From Charina bottae (lineage: Eukaryota; Chordata; Lepidosauria; Squamata; Charinaidae), in NCBI GenBank assembly GCA_023362775.1, contig JALMGJ010000002.1, forward strand, positions 105,629,981-105,693,980: a stretch of 64,000 nucleotides of DNA, read 5' to 3'. Below the pieces are notes generated by a model. The model searched no databases and had not been told where the DNA came from. It saw only the letters and a program-made list of their open reading frames with translations. Made by a program: the position numbers and the translations under genes. Of the stretch, positions 23,636 through 36,544 are shown piece after piece. How positions within the stretch are numbered: position 1 is the first letter of the stretch; each line of letters begins with the position of its first letter.

Positions 23636-23671
23636 CTGAAGAAGCTCCTTGGATAAGGAGCGAAACGTTTC
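23636..23671 (+). ncRNA. Hammerhead-like ribozyme motif in right arm
   Basis: CTGAAGA (23636-23642, fitting CUGANGA) is followed by a perfect 7-bp stem, GCTCCTT/AAGGAGC, with a GGAT loop, then GAAA (23662-23665) and CGTT. One unpaired base follows CTGAAGA. Helix III would be minimal and helix I only about 2 bp, so the activity of a single copy is doubtful. The mirrored motif lies on the minus strand at 23452-23487. Confidence 0.55.
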
Positions 23672-23803
23672 CACTAAGAAAATAGATATCCAGTTGACAT
23701 GATTCAAGCTACAGACAATCTTAGCAAAGGTACATCCTGCCCATTATTAAAAACAAACTGGTAATTACAGTATTTTCAGTTTCCCTCCCAATGATCTGAA
23801 GCA

Positions 23804-23853
23804 TGGAATGAATGAATGAATGAATGAATGAATGAATGAATGAATGAATGAAT
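23804..23853 (+). repeat. (GAAT)n microsatellite
   Basis: About eleven to twelve GAAT units. Confidence 0.95.
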
Positions 23854-23854
23854 T

Positions 23855-26800
23855 TAATTTAACTTGTATTCCACCTACTCAAATAACCTTCCCCCCTTTT
23901 TTTTCTAATAGCAGGCACCATTGTGTTGTAACTGAGCTATCTACTATTCATCCTTTGCTGATCAGTCACTGCCAGCTCATATTGCATTAAAATATATGTG
24001 AAGCTTGTATTGTTTTGCCAGAAATATGCTTCACTTTGAACTTGCTTAAGTTGAATTGCATTTGCCACATTGACACCATTCATGCAACTTGCAGAAGTGG
24101 TTTTGGAGTTCTTAGCAACCCCCTTTTTACCCTGTTATCCTGAACACTTTGATAACAACAGGATTCATCTCCTGAGTACTTACTCTTAATTCCAGATCTC
24201 TTATAATTGTACACTGGTCCCTGAGGGACCCCATTTGGAAGGGCTTTATAATGTGAAAATTGTATATTTATTTCAAAGTGTTGTTTCCTGTTTTTCAGAC
24301 AGTTACCAATGTACAATAGAATCTATTCTCGTATCCTATGGCTTCTGAATTAGTTCAGGGGACCTTGATAATCTGCTTTGTGAAGCACTTTTGAAAGTTC
24401 AGGTCTAGACTGAAAAATGAGAACTGAAGTTCAGTAACTTCTGAAGCAACATTCCCCAGCCTACTGTAGAGGATTTTTAAAAAATCACGGGTAACCAACT
24501 TTTTTGGATTTAACGGCACATCTCAAATTTGCACACACAAGCACTCTTGCACAATAGTTGCCATGGGAATTGCCTATTAACCAAATGGCTGTCACAGTGG
24601 CCATGTTGAGTCAAATATTTTCATTTACCTGAAGACAAATTGGTGAGGTGTTTCTCTGTTTCCCCCTCTGGTCCCCCACAATGTTTTCAACCTCCTTTGC
24701 TTACCTTTCTCTTATTTCTGGACAAATGGTGGCATATTTTTAAACAAGGACTAGGTTGTAGCAACCCATTTTTCATTTCTTAAGAATGCCTAAGGGGCTG
24801 ATATGTGGTGCAGCATGCTTGCTTTCCTTTATTTTTTTCATTAAAAACTTAAAAATAAAGTGGGAACCTGGTAGACACCAGAGGATGTACAGTATCTGCA
24901 GATACATTGGTATGTTCAGGCACCGTACTGTCTACCCATGAATATAAATTATATTGATGTAATTTATAGCCCAACCTTTTTAAAAAGCTCTGTCCTAAAT
25001 TGGCCCATAAAGTTCCCATCTTATCAACACTGCACTTTTTATTTATTGCAGTGTTAGTACATTCTACTTTATGTCTAAGCCGGTCTTCTGTAATGTACCT
25101 AAGGTTGATAAACAGTGACTGGCTCAGTCATACATTCTGCTAATTCTGAGTATATGTGTTTGTGTGTGGAGGCAATATACAATTTCTTGGTGAAAGTTCA
25201 TGTCTTGATAGGTTCTGTGGAAGCCTAGACCTAAGAATCTGTCAATTGTTTGAAATTCATTGCAGTAAGTAACAAATATTTTAAAAATACAAAAAACACT
25301 GCCGGCTGGCAAACGAAGGGAAAATTATTCTTGCGGCACTCAAGAATAGCCTAATTTATCTTGCTATTTAAAGTTCTTTTCCTTCTATCCAGACTAAAGA
25401 ATTGCTAATTACAGTAATGCAGACTTAATTCATACTAATATAAATAACACCACGCAGGCTTCAGAACTGGCATTAGGACATTGTACAATCTCTCACAAAT
25501 ACCATTTCAAAGAAAATATATAATAGCTTTTTGGGTTACCCTAATTTATGAGCCATTATGCCTTTGACTGGCATCTTGAAATGGCCCCATCTGTAGTTTC
25601 CATAACAAAAGAGCTTAATATACTGAAGGCAATGATGTAAACTTGCATGGAAAAAATATAGTACTATCATTACAGCTTTCATGAAAACTCTATCGCAAGT
25701 ATTGATGTCTTTAAATGGACGACTACTTTCTCTACTTTCTCTCAAATTATATTACTTAAATTAAATATTAGATGTTGGGCTGTTCAACATGCACCTTAAT
25801 AATTTGAACTGCAGCAAACAGAGAGGAGTGACCTGGAAAAGGTGAGGGCTTTTTTCAAAAGGAAAATCTGTTTCAAACTCACAAGCAACTAATAAAAGAC
25901 AGTGCTGGCATTCCCACCACAGAATTGATCTGCTGCTGTTCTAAAGTAAACATTCTCCCCTTGTGAACCAATGGCATACAGCTAGGGATGCCCAGTCCAA
26001 AACAGCACAGCTAACATCACATGAAAACCATTAAACACAAACATAGCTATGAGCCTGTCACTTGCTTGTGTTGTGTGAGTGTGTGTGTTTAATAACTTTC
26101 TCCCCCAAATTGCAATGATGTGATTTGGGCCAGTTAATTAAAACTGGGGGAGGATTACCTAACCCAACCTACCTCTTCCTGCCCCTGTTCACCTCTTGGG
26201 GGCTCAGGAGGTTGGTGGTATAAAGTAGACGAACGAGAGGAAGGAGGATGTTTTGGTTAAGTTGCCCTAGGCACTTGTCTCCCTGCTGGCTCTCAGCTGT
26301 ATTTGCATAATACAGCTGTTTTGGATGAGAACTGACCCTCTTTAAACTACTGCTGACTCAGTTTAGCTGATCACATGGCCCCACGTGACCCAGTTAAACA
26401 TGCTGTATAAGCATAGCCACGAAGTTTTGCACCTAATATTAAAACAGTGTAGCAAGAAACTACTTCAATAATGAGAAGTGTCTTGATGACATATTCATAC
26501 CACTTTACTCAAAATATAATTTCTCTTCCAGAAGAAAAAGCTTTACCTTTCAAGGGAATTCTACCAAAGTTGCAAAGAATTTGCAAAAATCAAAACAAAA
26601 TACAAGCTGGTTGAGAAGTCCTGTTTGCTTATGTTATCATTTTGCGTTACCTAGGGGAAAATATATATCTCATTACTAAGATAGCTCTGAAGAGTTTAAA
26701 ATACCTATCTCTAGATATCTGGGGAGACGTTATATACTGAACAATTGCATTATTCTTTCTTAACAAGGGAAAAAAGATGTGCAGAACATAATCAAAATAA

Positions 26801-28560
26801 AAAACTCTTTTTTGTAATAAATGGGCAGCACATTTTCTAAGTAGGTTGTGTATATGAAGAAGCCCCAATATTGAGATTAATAAGCTGCCACATTTCAAGG
26901 AAGGCTAAGAAAACTGCAAAATTAAAGTGCAGTGCAACGTGAAACATTATGGTCAGCTGGGAACAGAATGTCAATTCAATAAGTTAAAGCCATAAAGCAA
27001 AATTTCAGGTGAAAGGGTTCAGTTCTTTCTCTGCTTCTCTGATAAAAATATATAGGTGGAAATAGTCCCAAAAACAGAAGACAAATTATGGATCAAGAAT
27101 TGGTTGATAAAAGTTTAGTGATTCATGGAAAAAAAGTAAAATTTCTTAAATTTGAATGACATTTGCTAAAGTAGAAACAAGTATATCCCTTTTTTAAACG
27201 TAGAAAAGAATGGGAGGAAAAATCTATCCTGAGATGACATTTGAAAAACCTGAACAACATGGGAAGGCTGTTTTCTTACCTATGCTGTTCTATGAGAAAG
27301 AGTTCTGCTAGTTTCTTAAAAGTGATCATTCTATTTATATCCAATTTCATTTCAAACTCTGAAAAAAGAAAGGATGAAGGTTTGCCATTCAGCTGATATG
27401 AGTAACTGACAGATTCAGGAAGTATTGGTAGAGAGAGGGAGAAGGGACTGAAAGTTAAGTTAGGATCCACATCAAAAGGCAATTTTTACATGGCAACAGC
27501 ATGAATGTCAGTGCTTTTCGAACCAAGGTTCCAGTGCATGCGCAGCACCGTTTCAACAGAAGAAAGAACTTCTTTCCACTGTATGGTGTGAAGTTCCATT
27601 AGCCTACAAAGCAGCAGTGAATAAATTCATTCTCTCTTCCCTTTCACAAGCCATTATTGAATAATTAATAACAGTGTATATATGGTGCAGGATAGCTTCA
27701 TACAATAAAGCTACTTTTAAAAAAAGGCTGTTTCAATCTTTCCCACAGAAATTCTGCCACTGGTTTCTTATTCCAACAACAATCCCTTTAATTTGGGGAT
27801 TAAAAGCTGATTTAGAAATTAAATTTATTTCTGAGTAAAATTAAGTTGTGATTATAGCTTAGACATTTACACCTAAAAATTAAAAAACTTCAAAGATTCT
27901 GTAATTCTGATCAAGAATAATTCATGAACATGCTTTGAGGAAAACATATTAACTTAAACCTCAGTTTCGAATCAAATCTTAGAGGCAGCTAGGCTGTGTC
28001 CATACATAGGTAAAAATCCATACAATTCTGAAATAGCTAAGTGCTTTATAACCCTTTGCCATCTAGTTTAGGAAATGAGAAACTTCAAAGATTCAGTGTG
28101 TCCAAACAGATGAGTATTTTCGTCAATGCAATTCTCAGCTATAAATGCTAGATCCACCATACTATCCAAGATTAAGCCACACATCATCGCTGACTTATTC
28201 TCAACAAATTTGGCAGCAGTAAAGAACAAGGTCTGGGCAACTGGCCAAAACATGCTTATCTCTTACAACCTTCTTGAGTCAAAGAAATATGCTCAGGAAA
28301 ATTATGTAGCAGAGCTGATGTTCTGTTACTATAAATCTTTGTGGGTTGTTTTTCTGTCTTCACTTTGCTTTCACTGTCTTTTGGATCCTATTCTCAACTT
28401 TCCAAGCTCTTCATGAACCAGTCTCAGAACTACTCAACAGCACTGAAGTGATGAAGATAAAATCTCCTGCAGTTCCAAAAGTAGCAGGATCCAGATTTAA
28501 TATTCAACATTTCTGGGTGGGTAGACTAGAAAAAATATATCTGAAAGCTTGGGCAAGAAA
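23855..28560. other. Mostly unique intronic sequence
   Basis: About 4.7 kb with no supported gene. A possible old DNA-transposon end lies near 24490-24560. The segment 26100-26420 is less AT-rich, with E-box-like CAGCTG words and octamer-like ATTTGCATAAT near 26302-26312. It could be regulatory, but nothing in the sequence proves it. Confidence 0.35.
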
Positions 28561-28787
28561 GCAAAAGCATTCATTTTATTGATTAGTTGAATTGACCATA
28601 CCAATATAGCAAAATAGGATTAAAATATAAACAAAGCATAATCAGGGATACAATAATAAAATAAAATAATAAAATAAGGTACATATATATGTGATCACAG
28701 TACAAAGAGACAATAATCAGATGAGAGAATCACCTTTACAGGATACCCCAATTTGTTTAATATATTGGGATCGTAAAGCCCCAGCCT

Positions 28788-29297
28788 TCAGTATAAACAT
28801 AGCAATTCTATGTACAATATATATATTAATCTAAAATTCGGGTCCCAGTACACTGTTCTTTCCAATAGTGGAGATAAATATTTAAGCCTGATGGATGCAT
28901 ATAGTTGACAGTTAAACAGGATATGAGAAATATTTTCAATATTGGGCAAAACGCATATATAAGTTCTCTCATAATATGGGATGTTATGAAAGCATCCATA
29001 TTTGGCCATTGAACCCAGCAACTCAAATCTTGTTCTGGAAAAAGCCCTTCTTAAAGGTTGGGGCAAACTCAAAGAGAGGTATTTCTCAGATTGAAAATTT
29101 GTTTTGTTAGTAGCCAACCACTTTAAAGATCTATTTTTGGCTAAAAGCTCCAAGTCAGTTTGGGCACTTATGTCCATAACTCTCTGCATAAAAAATTTCC
29201 ATGCTTGGGGGGCCCTGGATAGTAAGTGCTGCATAGAGAGCCAGCAATGTGAAATAACATTGTAGAGTTGACAAGCCCACATATTAGACTGTCTCAT
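28788..29297 (-). pseudogene. LINE ORF2 C-terminal tail
   Basis: Contains QAWKFFMQRVMDISAQTDLE, then SRTRFELLGSMAKYG and YICVLPNIENISHILFNCQL. This is a degraded CCHC-like knuckle, with one Cys lost relative to the fragment near 7540. Confidence 0.65.
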
Positions 29298-29485
29298 ACT
29301 TAGCTGTTCAGTTAGGCAGATTCTAGGGAGTCTGTTGGGTCCATTGTTTGAATCTTCAGCCAGTATGAAAAAACTTTGATCATTAGATAACTGTTTAGAG
29401 GATAAAAGCCTAATTCCGCTCTGATTGCTGAGGCAGACGTGTTCCTATCAGTTCCTAAAATGTGCCTCAGGAAGCACGTTTGAAT

Positions 29486-30771
29486 TTATTCAAGTGGGGT
29501 AGCTTTGTTTAAAACCCATAATTCAGCTCCATAAGTCATGATTGGAATTATTTTGGCCCTAAAGATTTTCAAGATAGGGGTCAAAGTGCATGGTTTGTTT
29601 TGGTAGAATAGTTTGTATAACCTTTTGGTACTTGCTTCGGCCCTTGCTGCAGCTCTCCTAAAATGATTCATCCACAATCCAGTGTTAGTGAAAGTCACCC
29701 CTAAATAGGTATAAGAATTCACTTGTTCAATGGATTCTCCATTTATTTGCCAATTGTATTTCACATTTTTTTTACTGAATACCAGCACTTTAGATTTACT
29801 TTTATTAATAATTAGAGTATTGAGAGTGCTATAGGAACTTAGCTTTTGCAGCAATCTTCTTAGGCCAATTTGAGAATGGGCTAATAAGACCATATCATCC
29901 GCATATAATAGAATATTAATAAATCTATTAAAGATTTTGGGCATATGTGTATTTGCCACATGCAAAAAAACTGGTAAATCATTAACATAAAGATTAAAGA
30001 GCATAGGTGCTAAGACCCAACCCTGTCTAACAACAACATTAGTAGGTATACTCTTAGTCAGGGCTCCATCTACACCAGTGCGGATTTTCACCTGTGTATT
30101 AGAATAAAGAGCTTTAACCAGAAAAAGGAGTCTGGGATCCATATTTAGATCTGCCAGTTTCTTCCACAAGACATTTCTATTTATCGAGTCAAAGGCCACA
30201 CTTAGGTCTATAAATGTGGTAAACAGTTTCTTACCTATTTTTAAATGCTTTGATACAAGATGGTATAGGGTAAAGCAATTATCTATGGTGGAATGCTCTG
30301 GCCTAAATCCTGCTTGCTCCTCCACCAAGAGGTTATTCTCCAAAACCCAAACTTCAATTTTGTTCAACAAATGCTTTGCATACATTTTAGCAATGATTCC
30401 ACTAAAGCTTATAGGTCTGTAATTGTTTGGATTTGGATGTCCCCCCCTTTTTAATGTAAGGGGACGATAATGGCAACTTCCCAACCTGCAGGAATACAAG
30501 CAGCATTATTTATAGAAGAAAATAACCCTGCTAACAAGGGCACCCATCAATCCATGTAAGTCTTGAATAGTTCTGGAGGCAGAAAATCTTCACCGGGTGC
30601 CTTATTAAATTTTAATGAACACATAATAGATTTAATTTCTGAAACAGAAACAGGAAGCCAAGTGGGAAGATTATCCAAAATTTGTTTATATGTGAAATCT
30701 TGATTAGATTTTTTAAAAAAAGAGATTAGAATAAAAATCCTCCCACACTGAGGCAGAAATGGGAATATCAA
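29486..30771 (-). pseudogene. LINE reverse transcriptase remnant
   Basis: Motifs in order: EIKSIMCSLKFNKAPGEDFL, NNYRPISFSGIIAKMYAKHL, EEQAGFRPEHSTIDNCFTLY, FTTFIDLSVAFDSINRNVLW (motif A Asp), VVRQGWVLAPMLFNLYVNDL (motif B, with Trp where Cys or Thr is usual) and NILLYADDMVLLAHS (catalytic YADD). The thumb-like region ends MTYGAELWVLNK. A long frame (337 codons, 29486-30499) is intact. Frameshifts separate it from upstream and downstream parts. Confidence 0.88.
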
Positions 30772-30777
30772 AATAAA

Positions 30778-31053
30778 TTAACGTTCTTTCAATATGCCTG
30801 AAACAGCATTCCAGAGGAAGGCTGAATTTGACTCTTTTGCCCAAACTTCCAAATCTGACCATAATTTCGCTCTATAGGAAGCCTTCTTAGAAGCTATCAG
30901 TTTCTTATAATCACACTTAGCTTTCAGCATATTAGTAAGTTTTTCTGGGATGGGACACCCTCCAGCCTGGCGCATTGCAGCTCTCAAATGTTTTCTACTA
31001 AGAAAACATACAGAATCAAACCAATTAGCTCTGACTTGTTGTCTGTTCCTCAA
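30778..31053 (-). pseudogene. LINE ORF2 linker between EN and RT
   Basis: RNRQQVRANWFDSVCFLSRK and KKLIASKKASYRAKLW are typical of the basic linker between endonuclease and RT domains. It ends at a stop 5' of the RT frame. Confidence 0.6.
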
Positions 31054-31361
31054 CAGGGGTTTAATGATAAGGGATTTTCTCAGTTAATGTCTTAAGTCAT
31101 CATAACAAGCCAAGATTTTATCTGCGCTTAAGGATGAATAAGAAATTAAGTTTCTCCAGGTCTGGGGCTGTACAGAATCCAGAAAACTGGATAGTGCTTC
31201 AGTATCAACTTTAGCCCATTTAAGTTTTCTATCTTGTCTCACTTCCAGATTTGCAAGAAACCTCTTATCACAAGGTGATTTTTTTTGAATATCAGATCTT
31301 CCTCAGAAAGAGACTAAAATTGTTTGTGATCACTGTCTTCTCCCACCAAGACTTGTATATC

Positions 31362-32128
31362 TTAAAACATCTCAAGTTTGTCTCTTGAAACACATATATT
31401 ATCTAAAACACTACTAGAATTACCTGAATAATAAGTAAAAGGATATATAAAACCAGGATCCCTACCACCTAAAATGTGTAAATCGCAATTATAAACCATA
31501 GAGACCAGTTGTGAACCTGCAGTATTTTTTTTAATCTCTAGAATGCCAAGGAGGAACAGATAATAAGTAATCTTCAGGTATATCAATCCAAGTAGACAAA
31601 ATTTTGTAGGGAAGGCCCCACCCTGGCATTAAATTCACCTACCAAAACTATAATAGCTTTTGAATATTTTACCTTTAGCCTTAAAATTGTCACTTCGAAA
31701 TTTGTCCATATATTCAGTGAATAGTAAGGAGAAGAGTGAGGTAGAAGATAAACATTCAACAGTACCAATTCAAAAAAGTCATAGGAAAATTTAACAATTA
31801 AGTGAGAAGATGAAACGTCACTGAGAATCTGTTCTTGGGCTTGCCAGCCCAGCTCTGCCTTGGCTAAAATTGCCAGACCTCCAGAAGCCCTCCCTTTGGT
31901 CTTAAATTTAGTCGCAGGAATATACCATGAACTAAAGCCTGGTAGATGGATCTGCTCTTCATCCGGAGGCAACCAGGTCTCCTGAAGGGCTATGAGATCA
32001 AAACTTTTTTTAAAAAAATCCAACAGGTCCCCATCCAAAACTCTGGCTTTCCATCCAGCAATATTCGAAGACAATAATTGAAAATGATCTACATACTTGA
32101 CATTTGAGGATATAGGGAAAGAATTCAT
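31362..32128 (-). pseudogene. LINE AP-like endonuclease remnant
   Basis: The endonuclease nicks target DNA to prime reverse transcription. Visible motifs are LLSSNIAGWKAR (start), FDLIALQETWLPPDEEQIHL (catalytic Glu), GRASGGLAILAKAELGW and VLVGEFNARVG. The last is GDFNA in active members, so Asp to Glu here. SSVLDNICVSRDKLEMF follows after a frameshift near 31585. The final SDH motif is not seen. Confidence 0.8.
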
Positions 32129-32184
32129 ATTTACTTGGGAATGGGCACACGTATTTTCCAGTCATTCCACATAAGTAATGTTAT

Positions 32185-33825
32185 CTAGCATTCCATCAGT
32201 ATCAAAAAGACACATTGATTTATTTTGTGCCTGCCTTCTCTTCTGCTGGGTTGCCGGTTGAACTCCAAATGATTTTGAGGGCCATCAGCCTGTGGCAAAG
32301 ATACATTTGTAGGTTGGCCCATTGAAGTAGTAATGGAAACCAGAGGAGGAATCAACGGACAGGAGGTATCCTCCTTAGAACGCAGCAACTCCTACTCCAG
32401 GGCTTTCTTCAATTTGTTGTTCCACACTAATTAGGCTCATTTCCCCTTGCTTATTTGTCTCTACTATAGTACTATCACTCACCGCATCTGTATGAAAAAG
32501 AGTTTTATCAGGGTTCTCAAAAAGGGCATTTTTTAATGTCAGCAGTTGGACGACAACATCTGTTAAGGGTTTCGCAGCCTTACATGTGGTTTCTAGAAGA
32601 TCTTTCAAGTCATCTAATCTATTAATAATGCCCACTTGCTCAGAGTCTGGCAAAGTACGGAAGGAGTTAATCAAGCTTGACTCCAATAGCTCTACCGAGC
32701 ACTGACGAGTAGGAGGCATAAAGTGACCTTTTTTTCAGGTTACCACTTCTCAAGGACAGAGGGGAAATAACATCCTTGGAAATAACAGCTTTAAAGTCTC
32801 TGCAATTAGGCTTTGAGGAAGAAGCACTCTTTTTGCCAAAACAAGTTATTAGGGGTCTGACTCCCTCCTTAGTAAAAACGTGGATAGAAAAAATCTCAAA
32901 CCTACTCAGAAAAGGCTTCATTTTAAACTGCATGCATACTATGGTGGACTGGTAAAAAGATAACAAAATGCATATAAAGTCCCTCCTAGAAGGAAGCCAC
33001 TCGACCTTCTGTAAATCCACCAGCTGCCTTTCACAGCAAAGAAGCTGGCTGAGGGAAAAAACAACTGCATTTCTGGATCACCACTTTCCCTTATTAACTC
33101 TGTTATTTAAAATTTGTAAAGTGATCCGATTCCATTGTAAGAATTACAATTTGTATACCTTTCATTCAGGACTTCTTGGGAAAGAGAAACTTGCTTGGCA
33201 TGTGCCTCTGAATGTTGGTCACATAGCGGATTTGTAACACTTTTGATCAGATCCAAATTAGGGTCCATCTTTGAGTCAACAGATTTTACAAGTGACTCTT
33301 TTATTGAGCCCACTTTATTATTAACAGTAGTTAAAAGATCAAATATTGAGAGCACTGTTTGCGCCATCAGTAGGCATTGCCTAGATATGAAATCAGTGAA
33401 GTTTTTATTTTGCAATTCCTCTCCCCCATGTTGCATCAATCCGTCAGCAGCAGAGCAAATAGCTCAGGTTGGAGGGGGAAGTACTCCCCAGGGATAGAAG
33501 CAGAAATGTCCAAAAATTGAGAACTTTCTACCTCTGCTTGTAAATCCCATTCCAGGGGGTCGTATCTGTTAGAAAGGCTAGGTGGTGGAGATAAAAATTT
33601 GTTACTTACAACTGTTGACTGATTGTTTTTCAAGAAACCGTCCATTTTGAGTTGACCAGTAGAATTGCATGATAGCTGTGAAGCAGAATGGGAGCACTGC
33701 CTCTTAGATTCCTTTCGTATGTGATGTTCTTCTGTCTTAGGTTGTTTGGCAAACCTTGAGGTAATAAGAGAACCCGGGCTGACACCATGACTTTTCTTTC
33801 TTTTCCCCATGTTGTTTGAATTCAC
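32185..33825 (-). pseudogene. LINE ORF1 remnant
   Basis: Open pieces occur in several frames (33436-33825, 33107-33439, 32667-33020, 32375-32719). The first begins MGKRKKSHGVSPGSL and is basic and Ser/Gln-rich. Later pieces contain helical, coiled-coil-like stretches (LTTVNNKVGSIKESLVKS; LDDLKDLLETTCKAAKPL). No zinc knuckle is seen. Its role by position is a nucleic-acid-binding ORF1p. At least three frameshifts separate the pieces. Confidence 0.5.
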
Positions 33826-34199
33826 TCTCTCTTACTTGCAACTTTGCCTCCACGATCGTCTTGTCGTAAAAGACAATTAATTTACTTAAAATACTTCTAA
33901 AGTGCCGTTTAAAAATAATATAAAATTAAAAAGAGGTTGAAAAAACGTGTGTTGCTGGACTGCTTGGGGAAACACTACAAATCAGTGTTGATAACACTGG
34001 CTTAGACTAATAGCCAAATTCTGTATAAGACAGGTTCTTATGTTCTCATTATGATTTCTTTTACTCCCAAAATCAATATTCTTAAATGGTGTTCAAGCAT
34101 ATACCTACCAGGAGTGAAAGAAAATAATAAGAAGCATATGATTAAACCTTGCCACATTTTTTCCGTAGGATAAGTCACAGAACATAGTGTCAGATTTAC

Positions 34200-34800
34200 T
34201 CATTTGTCCATGATACTGTAATGGTATGTGGGAATGACCTTGGGAGACTGCACCCAGAGACACTGCCTAGGGAATGGTCAGATAAGAGACAGCATAGACC
34301 ACATCTGGACAGTGGGCAGGGCAAGAGGCTCAGAAGAGCCCCTCCCTAATTTCTCAGGGTGTAAAGGAGACGGGGGGATTGTACTTTCAGACTTGGAAGA
34401 TCCTATTAATGTAGCCTTACAATAAAGTAGAATTAGCTCATTGGTCGTGTTTCCTGTCTGGTCCACCTGGTAAGGCTGACAGATATTCACCTGATGCGCT
34501 CTGGACAAAACCTGGTCAAAGAGCAATGCGCCCACAACAAGGTATCAGGTCTTTGAAGTTGGCTATATAAATACTTTATTTCCTTTCTATAGCATCTACA
34601 GGTGCAACAAATTCCACTCAGCACATTGCCATTTGGCATCTTGTTTTGATTGGGCACTGTGTGCATATCTGCTGAGACCAACTGGGTAAGACTTGAATCC
34701 TGCTGACCTGGGACCGTGTTTGTGTTACCACATGGGTTGAAGAGATACAGATTCTCTCTTCCAATAGTGCTGTCAGTCCCTTGTATAGTTTTGAGTCATC
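34200..34800. repeat. Possible LTR-like or unclassified repeat
   Basis: The segment 34230-34480 begins TGTGGGAATGACC and contains ACAATAAAGTAGAATTAGC, which resembles an LTR poly(A) region. It ends AAGGCTGACA, but no TSD was found. It could equally be unique sequence. Confidence 0.25.
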
Positions 34801-36544
34801 ATCTGTAATGTTTTGGTTTTGGGGTAGAGCCAGCAGAAAGCATAATTAGAAAGGCATGCGCGTTCCCACTCTTGTCTGCTCAAAGAGCATATAATGACTT
34901 TAGCCATTGCCATCATCAGCTTTCCCAACTGTCTTTCCCAGTCTTAATGATTACAGATTTAAGTGGGCACTAATTACAGGACTGGGAAGATATTTTAGCC
35001 ATACAAATGATGTGCTTTTTGCCTCCCTCATAGAAATGCTACTGCTTGCATTGTGTAATATATCTTATGTCTATAAATAGATTGTTCTGCCTTTTTTTCC
35101 CAAAAGAGGATCTCCATGTATGATCTTGGGGTATGGCTTCAGAGTTCTACCCCAATTTGGGGAGACAAAGGGAAGCCTATGCTGTTGATCCATCATCATT
35201 CACCAACTCTGTTCTGACCAATCAGAACTCTGTCATTCTATATAATGCTCAAGCACCCAGAGAGGGATGGAGAACATAGTAGCATCAGGCTGCCTGATAC
35301 TTGGATTCTTGCTTTAGATGTGCCAAATCTACGTAGGTTGTAAGTATTGTAAATCTATTCATGCTGCATCATAGACTCTCTTCCTTCTTAAAATTCAATA
35401 TAGGCTTTAGAGTATCAAGTGAAGACACTTTTTTGTTATATCAGAAGCCATATTTATTATTCTAGCCTGTTCAGACCATATTTTCATAAGCACAATGATG
35501 ACAAATAAGAGTTCATCATATATGAAGTTTTACATGATGGCTTCAAAAATCGTGGCAGTCTAAAAATCTAATAAATAAACTAATATTTCAATCTACTCCT
35601 GGAGGATATGTATAGCTATTGGGAAAAAAATGTATTCCTAGGAATGTGAGAAGGGAACACAGATGCATACAAGAGAGCTAGAAGGAGAGGTAAAAGAAAT
35701 TAGAAACTGTAGAAGAAATTTTAGTCTACATTTAGTCTACATTTACAAAATCAGAAAAAATGCAGATTTATTACAACGCAAAACTCTTTAGAATTCTGTA
35801 TTGTAATACATCTATATCTTTGCTGCATTTATAAATGGACTCTGAAATTTAAGAAATAGCAAAATGCAAAAATAATTTACAGTATTTAAAAAAACTTTAG
35901 AAAGTTTTTTTTTCCTTTCTATCACCAGTCAACAAACACAGGACTTTTTAAAACGTTAGTGTTTGCCCTGCAGAAATCAAACTGACAGTATACAACAGGG
36001 ATTTAAATAAGACTGCACGTTGGATGAAGTATATATTAAAATTATACTTTGGTCTGTCTTGAATCAGTGATTGTTTTTCCAACCTTCCAAAAGATTTACT
36101 TTCAAATTAGTCTATTTATTACTCCAGAAAGGGCCAAATGCATAATTTATTAGCAACACTTAGTCAGTATACCCTTGTAACACCTTCCTGTGCTTTGGAG
36201 TAGAATATCTGACATCAATTTTATTTGTTAGGTATGCAAAACATGTCTGACAAATACATATGTATTCAACAAGGATAAGTTGAACTGATCAACATTCATT
36301 AAATAAATCTACAGTTTAGAAATTAGGATGTTGGTTACATTACTCCAGATTAAAGTGTCATTGATACAATACACCAAAGATAATATATTTGTATCCAATC
36401 ATATTATAGTGTTTCTGGGTAGCATTATTTTTACTAGCACTGGCTCTTTTTATGGGTTCAGTTCAAACAAAATGAAACACTGCAAAGTCCTGTTGATGAT
36501 GATGGACTTACGCACTTGCTTAAAATTCTTTTATTGAAATCATT
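34801..36544. other. Intronic sequence, nothing recognised
   Basis: AT-rich; no supported gene or repeat. Confidence 0.4.

Larger units (their letters stand above)
23375..23715. mobile_element. 341-bp palindromic PLE-derived insertion with 16-bp TSD
   Basis: Two 145-nt arms (23404-23548 and 23575-23719, the last bases overlapping the TSD) are inverted copies with about two mismatches, around a 26-nt GATCACA-rich spacer. A perfect 16-bp duplication (CAATCTTAGCAAAGGT) lies at 23359-23374 and 23716-23731, so the palindrome inserted as one unit. Each arm carries a hammerhead-like core. There is no protein-coding capacity. The left end (CTATGAAGGTTCTCAGTCAT) resembles in layout the termini of Penelope-like elements; that assignment is inferred. 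Confidence 0.8.
28570..33990 (-). mobile_element. Near full-length two-ORF APE-type LINE, decayed
   Basis: It runs minus-strand from an ORF1-like region (about 33825-32185), through an AP-like endonuclease (32128-31362) and reverse transcriptase (30771-29486), to a C-terminal tail (29297-28788). The 3' end (TATGGTCAATTCAACTAATCAATAAA) is like that of the fragment at 7399-7935. Several frameshifts and stops break both ORFs. Domain order and the C-terminal CCHC-like tail point to the Jockey/I group in the wide sense (possibly Vingi or R1-like), not to CR1, L1 or RTE. The exact clade is uncertain. Confidence 0.8.
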
